Made by a program: the position numbers and the translations under genes | The notes under the pieces: model-generated | What the model was told of the DNA's origin: nothing | What the model saw: the letters and a program-made list of their open reading frames with translations, nothing else | Databases searched by the model: none | DNA from: Polytrichum commune | Lineage: Eukaryota; Streptophyta; Polytrichopsida; Polytrichales; Polytrichaceae | Assembly: GCA_950295325.1 (NCBI GenBank) | Contig: OX485807.1 | Location: 51,140,796-51,204,795 of the forward strand | Direction of reading: 5' to 3' | DNA: 64,000 nt | Part shown: positions 9,580-18,641 of the stretch, in pieces | Position numbering within the stretch: position 1 is the first letter of the stretch | How the letters are laid out: every line of letters starts with the position of its first letter

Positions 9580-12500
9580 ATGGCAACCAGGTACGTAGTC
9601 ATCATCCCACGCTTGCCAATTGAGTTCTGAACCTTGTTATGTGCATTTACTGTTCTTTGATGTTAAGAGGAACAGAGCCTCTCCGATGGTGGGTTATGTG
9701 ATGAAACTCATGGTGCAGGGTGGACCAAGTGGCGGAACCTAAACACACAATTTTTTTGAGTCACAGTGGTGCTCAAAAGGACTTTGTTGAGCAGCTCTGC
9801 ATCGATCTTGAGAGGGTGTCGTACAACCCCTTCTTTGATAGAAGGCCTGCAAGCTTGGAAAAGGGCGCCACTTTTCCAGGCCCTCTTTTTGATGCCATTC
9901 GAAAATGTCGGTTGTTTGTTCTTGTGCTGTCTGAAGAATTTTTTACTGAAACAAAATGGCCAATGATGGAGCTCGCTGCAGCTGTAGCAGCCCAGAGTGA
10001 AAACCCCAACCTCAAGTTACTCCCTCTTTTTTTCAAAATTTCTGTTCCAGAATTCAAGGCGGAGGAGAGGCGTGCCTTTTGGTTTGACCGTTGGACGGAT
10101 TGGGCGTCCGTGATTTTGAGAATCGATGTAACGAAGTGGAAGGAAGCTTTGAAGGTGGTGGAGGTGTGGAATGGCATCCTGTTTACGGCGGGCATGGGGG
10201 AAGTCGCGTACAGGAAGCTCATTGTTGAAACTGTTTGCAGAATTTGCCCGAACAGCGTGTTTGATGTTTCTCGTGTCGTGGGGAGGGAAAGATTCTTCCA
10301 GGTATTTACAGTATGCATCTTTTGCACAGCTAGACTCCTCTTACATTGAAGTGACACACCGCAAGTATACATCATCTTGGTATAGCAAAAATAGGATGTT
10401 GTTTGGAATAAGCTAAACTTGTGGCTTTTTGGTTTTCCTACCTCAAGGTTTGGTCTTTTCTCTCCTGGTTTCCTTGTGTCAAAAGTGACATGTTAGGACA
10501 CATACTATTCAACCACGGGTAGATCACTCTAAGGCATTTTCGTGCACCACGTGCGGCTGGGGGTTATTTGTTTTGGGGCTATTTACCTTCAAGGGCTGAA
10601 TTAAAGCCTCCCTATAATTACTTAAATTTAAAAAATGGCCCATTTGTTTGCACCCTTTCATTACTTATATTGTCCAAGTCACTGCAATTTTTTGTACTCT
10701 ATATTCCTTTTAAGTAATAAACGGGCGTGGGGAAGACGACCCCAACGACGGCGCGTTCCCTTTTCATTCATTTTTGGAGAGACGGAAATCCCAATAATCA
10801 TCCATCCCCGTGAGTCCTAAACCCATTTACACACCATACTAAACATACCTTCTAGGATCCTTATCTTCAACCCCTATATTAATTTTACAAAAAAATAATG
10901 GTCCACATTTTATGTCCATCTAACTTACTTATAATGGGATTGTCTACATTTAATGGCCCCTTCATTATTTGGAATTCCTTTATAATTTTTATTTCATATG
11001 ATTTTAATCCTCTCTATATTATGCCGCACGTCGTTTTTAAAATGCACTAAGTGACCTACCCGTGTATTCAACAAATTTCTTGAGTCTTTCCGTTGTCTCT
11101 AGAGATGTAGCAGAAACTTAAGGGAAGGATCTACTATGAGGAACTGATATAGACAGGCAGTGCGGATGTCATGCATGGAAGGTGGCTCCTTCCCATGCAG
11201 ATAGATTAATTTGGATAGTCCTTGGTGAAAGTGCTCACCACCATTTGACTCTTGCCGCACGTGTGATTTGTTTTCTATTTCATTGTAGTAGTTTGAATGT
11301 TTCTTTTTTATTAGCATTGTATTGAGAATGTCACTTTTAGAAGCTTTGGATGACTATCTCCCCTTATTCCTAGTCTAGTATGGATTAACTGAACCGGTTA
11401 CCATTATCTATCTCTCCTTGAATAACTATCTCTCTTATTCTTATTATTGGTTTACTGGTTACCCTCATTTGTAAGTGTCGTTTGAGCATCAATAATTACA
11501 AGGATAGCATGCTCTTATAAGGAACATACGCTCTTGTCACTATTGAAAACACAGCTTGAAATTGTCGGAAATGAACCAACGACAGAATGAGGTTCATTGC
11601 TCATTCCATGATGCATTTGGCAATCTGTGTTGTTGCATCCCTGGTTATGGTAGGAGATGGTAACCAGAGCATTGTGAGCATTCTTCTGGAATTCCTTAGA
11701 ATCAAAGCCAAAAGTCAACCATCTGCCTTGTATCTTCTTGAAACCATGAGGAGCATCCAATCGTGGGACATAGCTGACCGGTGTTTGACAACATGTGGTC
11801 TCTGACAGATTGTTTCTCTTAAGTTTGCCGAACTAAAACCCAATGTGAAACGTGAACTACAACGTGAGACGCAATGGAACCTGAAAGCTCCTCATATTGG
11901 TTTGTTTGGCATGGGCGGTCTCGGGAAGACAACTTTATGTAAGGTCATGTGCAACCATTACTTTGCGGAATTTGGAGGAAATGTCATTCACATCGACCTG
12001 AACTTGAATACCATTGTGGAGCATCAAAAAAGGGTGATTGCCAAATTAACTGGAGCAACTCAAACAATAATTGATCCCGATGAGGTGAGAAATGACTTGA
12101 GGTTTTATTAACAAAGCCACTCCTAGGGTAAGGAGGAATTTGTGATTTTGGGCGCCTTCTCATTTTTGTCCATAGATTCTGGTTTGTAAAGCAGGCATAG
12201 AATGCATTATTGCTATCAAGGATTGGCTTACCGATGAAACACCTAATAGTGGGATTTGGGGATTGGGATGAATGAGAATCTTGAGTGGCAAAAGATGATG
12301 TTTCTTACTTGTAAGGAAGGTTATGTGAAGATGACCCCATATTCTTAGAGAGGCGAACTTGAAGTATAGTGTCACATGAAGCACTACTAACAATGACCAC
12401 ATCAAATTTTCTTAGGGACATCCGTTGCTGAAAAATATCCTCGCCATGCACAAGGTTTTTCTTGCTCTGGACAATGTGACAGATGCTCCGGGAATTTTGG

Positions 12501-14494
12501 AGGAAGTGCGGTGGTATTTATCGGTCTCCTATGGTGAGGGAAGTATGATATTGGTAACCTCACGCAGTCTTGAAGTTCTGCATTCTGAGCTCCAAATTGA
12601 AAAAAACCATTGCTTTGAGGTCCCAGATCTAAATGAAACAGAGGCAATTTCTTTATTCCTTCAAGCAGGTCCGTCAAACAAGCATCTGGAATTTTCTTCT
12701 TATAGTGGTGATGAGCAACTCCGAGTTGTGGAGGGTGTTCGGAAGGCGCTTTTCTCAAGGAAAGTGAGACCAGGCGAACAATTTAACCCATTGGCACTCA
12801 AGGCACTTGCGTTTAGGTTGGGTAAACTCATCGATGAACCAGAGCAATGGCGGAATACCCTAGCAAATTTTGATTTGAAATTTACCCCACACAAGGTTCA
12901 CCCTATCTTCTCAATCTTGGGATCCTCCTTTGAGGATTTACCAGAGGAAGAGAAACTCATCTTTATGGATGTAGCCCTTTTCAAGCCATCTTGTGCGATT
13001 GTCAAGCAGGATATTTGCAAATGGTTAAGCCTTGTGCACCAGTTGTCATACAATGACATTGCAGAACATGTGAGTTCTCCAATGAAGTTTCAAACAGAGA
13101 ATTCGTGATTCAATTGATTTTGAGCATGTCATGAAATAGATGGACTTTGACTAGTGTATGTGTTTCTGGTTGTGCAGCTGAGGAGTTTAAGAACAAAGCC
13201 CCTCTTAGAAGAGGGTTCAGGTGATGAAGAGACAAAGCCCGTAAATATGGACGAAGGTGAAAGCACATCTGTTGGAGGCTTGCAAGAGATGGAAATGTAC
13301 TCAGGCTCTGAGGTTGTGGTGCATGACTTGTATGTTGAGTTTGCAAAGCAGGAGTGTAAGGGGGGTTCTCTTGACAAGATTGAGTGTTTTGCTCATGAAG
13401 ACTGCGATGATGTCCCACGTCAAATGAAAGGACTTCCATCAGGAGGTGTATTTTGGCCTTTGAAGAGGATTTCCCTTATTCGCGGGAGGTTGCAGAGTCT
13501 GAGTGTATGCAAGTTTGGTAAATATTACAAGAATGTGGCGGTGTTGAAGTTGGAATACCTTACAGCATTGAAGGACTTGAACATGGAGGGTATGATTTGT
13601 TTGGCGAGCGTCGACATTTTCCATTGCGATGAGCTCCGTAACATACGTGGATTGGATACACTAACGAGTTTGGTATGGTTACGAGTGGCAAGGTGTGAGA
13701 AGTTGGAAGTTCTTCCCAATCTGCAAGATTTACCTGTGTTGGAGCATGTTGAGGTCCGAAATACAAGCAAAGAACTATGTCCAATCATCTCCAACTGCCC
13801 ACAGTTGCATGAGGTAAGATTGAGCGGTCACTACGCTGTCAAAGATCTCTCCAATATTCAAGCATTGGATGCCCTACGAAAGGTGATGATTGAGTGGTGT
13901 CCTAAACTTTGTACACTGCCAATGCTCCAAGGATTTTCGCAGATACATGAGTTGTATGTATTGGACTGTCTTGAACTTGGTGGAGTGATGGAGATTGGGG
14001 GTCTGGTAGCTTTGAGAAAGCTACAAATAAGAGGGATCAACGTAACAGAGTTGGGTGGTGTTGGCTTGATGAGAGACTTGTGCCATCTCATATGTGAGCA
14101 TTGTCCCCTTCTACATAAGTTATCTGACAAGATTGGTGCATTGACAAAATTAATGTTGTTAAGGTTATCAAAGTGTCCCAAACTTGATGGGGTGTTAGCA
14201 GTGGGAAGTCTACTAGCTCTTGAGAAGCTGCATTTGACGGACATTGCAATCACAAACCTAAATGGAGTTGGCAAGTTGAGATGCTTGTGCGAACTTGTTT
14301 CGTGTTCAAAGCCCATCCGAATCCCCAAATTGAAGTGTCAGTTGTCAGATGTGGGTGGATTGACGGAATTGACAAAATTGACAAAATTATGCATACGGGA
14401 TGATTGTAAGAGTTTCAGCATTGAAGATTTTAGACCTTTGCAACGCATCAGGAACTTTCTACAAGGTGAGGTGCATTGCAAATTGGTGACGTGA
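9580..14494 (+). CDS. TNL receptor A (TIR-NB-ARC-LRR), LRR truncated by frameshift
   Basis: This is an intracellular immune receptor of the TIR-NB-LRR class. Such proteins sense pathogen effectors; ligand sensing is attributed to the LRR, switching to NB-ARC and signalling to TIR NADase activity. My exon model is 9580-9590, 9719-10301, 11809-12084, 12416-13069 and 13178-14494, giving 946 residues. The ATG is chosen because ATG-GCA-ACC-AG joined to the TIR exon gives MATRVDQVAEPKHTIF in frame and the same structure occurs in C and D. An in-frame ATG lies one codon upstream at 9577. Key motifs are the TIR Glu at about residue 88, P-loop GMGGLGKTT at 232-240, KVFLALDNV at 303-311 and VHD at 556-558. 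A 1-nt net loss at about 14480-14483 ends the LRR early. The remaining LRR is open in another frame up to the fusion with B. Confidence 0.85.
9719..10301 (+). CDS. Gene A exon: TIR domain
   Basis: The exon follows an acceptor at 9717-9718 and ends in phase 0 at a CAG|GTATTT donor. It encodes HTIFLSHSGAQKDFVEQL (first strand and first helix of the TIR fold), then NPFFDRRPASLEKG, then LFVLVLSEEFF and TKWPMMELAAAV. The Glu in WPMMEL occupies the position of the catalytic glutamate of plant TIR NADases (the W-C-x-x-E-L motif), so enzyme activity is plausible. The motif spelling differs from flowering-plant TNLs. The domain ends with VVGRERFFQ, which joins the P-loop exon. Confidence 0.9.
10514..11064. 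mobile_element. hAT-type element in TIR-NB intron of gene A
   Basis: A 551-bp insert lies inside the 10302-11808 intron. It is flanked by the 8-bp duplication TATTCAAC at 10506-10513 and 11065-11072. The same intron in B, C and D has one uninterrupted TATTCAAC, so three paralogous empty sites support the call. The terminal inverted repeat is CACGGGTAGATCACT on the left and AGTGACCTACCCGTG on the right, with inner CACCACGTGCGG and CGCACGT motifs. The element at 41492-41900 has the same termini. No transposase is encoded. Confidence 0.9.
11809..12084 (+). CDS. Gene A exon: P-loop part of NB-ARC
   Basis: The exon starts in phase 0 after GGTCTCTGACAG and ends in phase 0 at GATGAG|GTGAGA (92 codons). 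It begins IVSLKFAELKPNVKREL, a linker from the TIR, then APHIGLFGMGGLGKTTLCK with the Walker A lysine, then HYFAEFGGNVIHIDLN, which matches the RNBS-A region. The PNVKREL segment is present in A and C but absent from B and D, whose exons are eight codons shorter. Confidence 0.9.
12416..13069 (+). CDS. Gene A exon: NB-ARC core
   Basis: The exon follows AAATTTTCTTAG and ends in phase 0 at GAACAT|GTGAGT, giving 218 codons. Motifs in order are kinase-2 KVFLALDNVTDAP, RNBS-B GSMILVTSRSLEVL, RNBS-C-like CFEVPDLNETEAISLFLQ, a GLPL-like FNPLALKALAFRL and RNBS-D LIFMDVALFKPS. The kinase-2 motif has DN where many TNLs have DD. The exon has the same length in A, B and D. Confidence 0.9.
13178..14494 (+). 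CDS. Gene A exon: MHD-like motif and first LRR block
   Basis: The exon begins in phase 0 after TTGTGCAG with LRSLRTKPLLEEG. An acidic spacer is followed by SEVVVHDLYVEFAK, the equivalent of the MHD motif (VHD here). Leucine-rich repeats follow in units of about 22-24 residues, for example LVWLRVARCEKLEVLP, LRKVMIEWCPKLCTLP and LMLLRLSKCPKLDGVL. The Cys-x-x-Leu periodicity fits cytoplasmic receptor LRRs. The frame ends at TGA 14492-14494, just after the lesion at about 14480-14483, where the other copies read CDIGDVNHVMEI. Confidence 0.85.
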   Translation: MRSLRTKPLLEEGSGDEETKPVNMDEGESTSVGGLQEMEMYSGSEVVVHDLYVEFAKQECKGGSLDKIECFAHEDCDDVPRQMKGLPSGGVFWPLKRISLIRGRLQSLSVCKFGKYYKNVAVLKLEYLTALKDLNMEGMICLASVDIFHCDELRNIRGLDTLTSLVWLRVARCEKLEVLPNLQDLPVLEHVEVRNTSKELCPIISNCPQLHEVRLSGHYAVKDLSNIQALDALRKVMIEWCPKLCTLPMLQGFSQIHELYVLDCLELGGVMEIGGLVALRKLQIRGINVTELGGVGLMRDLCHLICEHCPLLHKLSDKIGALTKLMLLRLSKCPKLDGVLAVGSLLALEKLHLTDIAITNLNGVGKLRCLCELVSCSKPIRIPKLKCQLSDVGGLTELTKLTKLCIRDDCKSFSIEDFRPLQRIRNFLQGEVHCKLVT

Positions 14495-15770
14495 ATAATG
14501 TGATGGAAATTATGACACAACAGGCTATGGTCATTGCAGATGAAAGACGAGTACGGTCTTTTATTATGGTGCAAAGCGCATTTGATGTGGTTGAAGAAAC
14601 TGAACTTGGCAATGACATCATTGTTAATGCCAATAAAATTCCACATGTGACTGTAAGGGACCTGGAATACCAAACAATGCTACGGTTCTTCTATGGAATT
14701 AGTCTTTACCATGTGAATGAGTGCATCTCGGGCATAGGAAGTCCCATGAGGATTGTTCCCTTTACAGAAGACATTTTCCAAAGCCCAAGTAAACCTGACC
14801 TGAGTACAATGCATTTCAAGAACATCACTGAAATGTATATGGATGACCTTGAGATTGGGCATTTGCAACTCATTGGGATGAAATGTTTGTCAAAATTATA
14901 TATCCGTAGATGCAAGAGATTGTTGAGGCCAGTTATACTTGAGGCCATGATGGCATTGGAAGACGTCGAAATGGAAGAGTGTGAATATTTGGATGATGAT
15001 TATATTACTCTTAGGATGCGAGAGTGCGCACAGCTTCAGAAGGTTACAGTTATGGAATGCAACAAGCCGAGGAGTATAGTTGTTTCTAAATTTGGGAGTA
15101 GTCATGACTTTCAGAACCTGCCTATTGAAGACATCTCCAACGTTCAAGGCTCGACAAGTCCTTGGGTGAGTATTGGTTGGTGTGACAATATCCTTGATAT
15201 TGATTCTTATGGAAGGAAAATTGGGTTGTTGATCTTTAAGTTGTATATTGTGGGCGTTGTTCCTGAACCTGAAAGGGGTGTGATAGAAATTATGAGAGGA
15301 TATATTGATTCCATTGGCAGTATAAATGATCCATGCCAAGTACATTGTTGGACATGTGTAGTATTGCAAAGAACATCTACTTTGCCAGAAGAAAATTTTA
15401 TGAATAAATTTGACGCTATTCTAGGGGAGTCTTCTATTCCCAATATTGCCATGAAATTTGCGAAGCAAGAATTTGAAACAACGCTATGTTTCTTCTATGG
15501 AGTACTTTGTGAGCAAGTCCTGCAATTCCTCCCTCACAATTGGAGGCCCATCAGAATTGTTTCCATGACCGGAGACAATTTTCAAATCCTAAATCAAGAG
15601 GACGTGAATTTGCAACTTGGCGGGATCACCAAACTTTGCTTAAATGGCGAAAAGGTTGACTCTAAGATCTTGTCAAATTTGGAATTTCTGATTAGATCGG
15701 ACATCCGGAATGTAACATCAAGACTCATCGGCATCTACTTGGACAGCATGAGAGCATTGGAATACGTGAC
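14476..15770 (+). pseudogene. Second half of the gene A LRR, out of frame
   Basis: From 14476 the LRR continues in a different frame for about 430 residues (QIGDVNNVMEIMTQ..., LSKLYIRRCKRLLRP, MALEDVEMEECEYLDDD) with no stop until the junction with the B TIR. It is colinear with the LRRs of B, C and D. Its first part resembles C most. From about 15100 on (PWVSIGWCDNILD) it resembles B and D, so A is a mosaic. It lacks the last LRR segment seen in C and D (for example CPDLLDF and VINCPLW). Confidence 0.85.
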
Positions 15771-15776
15771 GTTGGC

Positions 15777-16355
15777 GGACCAAGTGGCGGAACCTAAACA
15801 CACAATTTTTTGAGTCACAGTGGTGCTCAAAAGGACTTTGTTGAGCAGCTCTGCGTCAATCTTGAGAGGGTGTCGTACAACCCCTTCTTTGATAGAAGGC
15901 CTGCGAGCTTGGAAAAGGGCGCCACTTTTCCAGGCCCTCTTTTTGATGCCATTCGAAAATGTCGGTTGTTTGTTCTTGTGCTGTCCGAAGAATTTTTTAG
16001 TGAAACAAAATGGCCAATGATGGAGCTCGCTGCAGCTGTAGCAGCCCAGAGTGAAAACCCCAACCTCAAGTTACTCCCTCTCTTTTTCAAAATTTTTGTT
16101 CCAGAATTCAAGGTGAAGAAGAGGCGTGCCGTTTGGTTTGAACGTTGGACGGATTGGGCGTCCGAGACTTCAAGAATCGATGTAACGAAGTGGAAGGAAG
16201 CTTTGAAGGTGGTGGAGGTGTGGAATGGCATCCTGTTTACGGCGGGCATGGGGGAAGTCGCGTACATGAAGCTCATTGTTGAAACTGTTTGCAGAATTTG
16301 CCCGAACAGCGTGTTTGATGTTTCTCGTGTCGTGGGGAGGGAAAGATTCTTCTAG
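15777..16355 (+). pseudogene. Gene B TIR exon, frameshifted and stopped
   Basis: The TIR is nearly complete, with FVEQLCVNLERVSY, the FFDRRPASLEKG stretch and TKWPMMELAAAV with the catalytic-type Glu. The run of seven T in A and D is six here, which shifts the frame at the start of the domain and puts a TGA directly after ACAATTTTT. The last codon before the donor is TAG in place of CAG. The 3' half (FVPEFKVKKRRAVWFERW) is the version found in C, not that of A and D. Confidence 0.9.
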
Positions 16356-17297
16356 GTATTTATGCATCTTCTGCGCATGCTAGACTCCTCTTACATTGAA
16401 GTGACACACCGCAAGTATACATCATCTTGGTATAGCAAAAATAGGATGTTGTTTGGAATAAGCTAAACTTGTGGCTTTTTGGTTTTCCTACCTCAAGGTT
16501 TGGTCTTTTCTCTCCTAGTTTCCTTGTGTCAAAACTGAGATTGTAGGACACATACTATTCAACAATTTTCTTGAGTCTTTCCGTTGCCTCTAGACATGTA
16601 GCAGAAACTCAAGGGAAGGATCTACTCTGAGAAACTGATAGAGTCAGGCAGTGGGGATGTCATGCATGGAAGGTGGCTCCTTCCCAAGCAGATAGATTAA
16701 TTTGGATAGTCCATGGTGAAAGTGCTCGCCACCATTTGACTCTTGCCGCATGTGTGATTTGTTTTCTATTTCATTGTAGTAGTTTCAATGTTTCTTTTTT
16801 ATTAGCATTCTATTGAGAATGTCACTTTTAGAAGCTTTGGATGACTATCTCCCCTTATTCATAGTCTGTGGATTAACTGAACCGGTTACCATTATCTATA
16901 AAAGCTTTCAATAACTATCTCTCTTATTCTCATTATTGGTTTACCAGTTACCCTCATCTGTAAGTGTCGTTTGAGCATCGATACTTACAAGGATAGCATG
17001 CTCTCATAAGCAACATACGCTTTTGTCACTATTGAAAACACAGCTTGAAATTGTCGGAAATGAACCAAGTACAGAATGAGGTTCATTGCTTACTCCATGA
17101 TGCATTTGGCAATCTGTGTTGTTGCATGCATGGTTATGGTAGGAGATGGTAACCAGAGCATTGTGAGCATTCTTCTGGAATTCCTTGGAATCAAAGACAG
17201 AAGTCATCGATCTGCCTAGTATCTTCTTGAAACCATGAGGAGCATCCAATCGTGGGACATAGCTGACCGGTGTTTGACAACATTTGGTCTGTGACAG

Positions 17298-17549
17298 ATT
17301 GTTTCTGATAAGTTTGCCGGACTAAAACGTGAAACCCAATGGGGCCTCAAAGCTACTCGTATTGGTTTGTTTGGCATGAGAGGTCTCGGGAAGACAACTT
17401 TGTGTAAGGTCATGTGTGACCATTACTTTGCGGAATTTGGAGGAAATATCATTCACATCGACCTGAACTTGAATACCATTGTGGAATATCAAAGAAGGGT
17501 GATTGCAAAATTAACTGGAGCAACTCAACGAATAACTGATCCCGATGAG
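17298..17549 (+). pseudogene. Gene B P-loop exon with altered Walker A
   Basis: The 84-codon exon reads IVSDKFAGLKRETQWG, then RIGLFGMRGLGKTTLCK, then the conserved HYFAEFGGN block, and ends at GATGAG|GTGAGA. Splice sites match the other copies. The second Gly of the GMGGLGKTT motif is Arg. The Lys and Thr of the P-loop are kept. Confidence 0.85.
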
Positions 17550-17878
17550 GTGAGAAATGACTTGAGGTTTTATTAACAAATCCACTCCTAGGGTGAGGAA
17601 TTTATGATTTTGAGCGCCTTCTGATTTTTCTCCATAGATTCTGGTTTGTAAAGCAGGCATAGAATGCATTATTGTTATCAAGGAATGGCATACCGATGAA
17701 ATTATACCTAATAGTGGGATTTGGGGATTGGGATGAATGAGAATCTTAAGTGGCAAAAGATGATATTTCTTACTTGTAAGTAACGTTATGTGAAGATGAC
17801 CCCATATTCTTAGAGGCGAACTTGAAGTATGGTGTCAGATGAAGCACTACTAACAATGTCCACATCAAATTTTCTTAG

Positions 17879-18532
17879 GGACATCTGCAGCTGGAAAATA
17901 TCCTCGCCTTGTCCAAGGTTTTTCTTGCTCTGGACAATGTGACAGATGCTCCGGGAATTTTGGAGGAAGTGCGGTGGTATTTATCGGTCTCCTATGGTGA
18001 GGGAAGTATGATATTGGTAACCTCACGCAGTCTTGAAGTTCTGCATTCTGAGCTCCAAATTGAAAAAAACCATTGCTTGGAGGTCCCAGATCTAAATGAA
18101 ACAGAGGCAATTTCTTTATTCCTTCGAGCAGATCCCTCAAACAAGCATCTGGAATTTTCTTCTTATAGTGGTGATGAGCAAGATCGAGTTGTGAAGGGTG
18201 TTCGGAAGGCGCTTTTCTCAAGGAAAGTGAGACCATGCGAACAATGTAACCCATTGGCACTCAAGGCACTTGCGTCTAGGTTGAGTAAACTCATCAATAA
18301 ACCAGAGCAATGGCGGAAGACCTTAGCAAATTTTGATTTGAAATTTACCCCACACAAGGTTCACCCTATCTTCTCAATCTTGAGATCCTCCTTTGAGGTT
18401 TTACCAAAGGAAGAGAAACTCATCTTTATGGATGTAGCCCTTTTCAAGCCATCTTGTGCGATTGTCAAGGAGGATATTTGCAAATGGTTAAGCCTTGTGC
18501 ACCTGTTGCTATACGAAGACATTGAAGAGCAT
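17879..18532 (+). pseudogene. Gene B NB-ARC core exon
   Basis: The exon is open for all 218 codons, with KVFLALDNVTDAP, GSMILVTSRSLEVL and LIFMDVALFKPS. It ends at GAGCAT|GTGAGT. The GLPL-like motif reads CNPLALKALASRL. On its own it is undamaged. It is called a pseudogene only because of its context. Confidence 0.85.
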
Positions 18533-18641
18533 GTGAGTTTCACCAATGAAGTTTGAAACAGAGAATTTGTGATTCAATTGATTTTGAGCATGTCATGAAA
18601 AGGATGGACTTTGAATAGTGTATGTGTTTCTGGTTGTGCAG

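Noticed and set aside
9773-10375. 200-codon minus-strand frame antisense to the TIR exon (also in B, C and D)
   Set aside because: It is the antisense shadow of a conserved coding exon. Its length follows from the codon pattern of the + strand, and it has no recognisable domain.
13858-14328. 156-codon minus-strand frames antisense to the LRR in all four copies
   Set aside because: They are shadows of the repetitive Leu/Cys codons on the + strand. They are the same in every copy because the copies are duplicates.
15800-15816. Programmed ribosomal frameshifting at the T run
   Set aside because: A and D need no frameshift at the same site, and there is no sign of a conserved signal. A simple 1-nt deletion in a pseudogene explains it.
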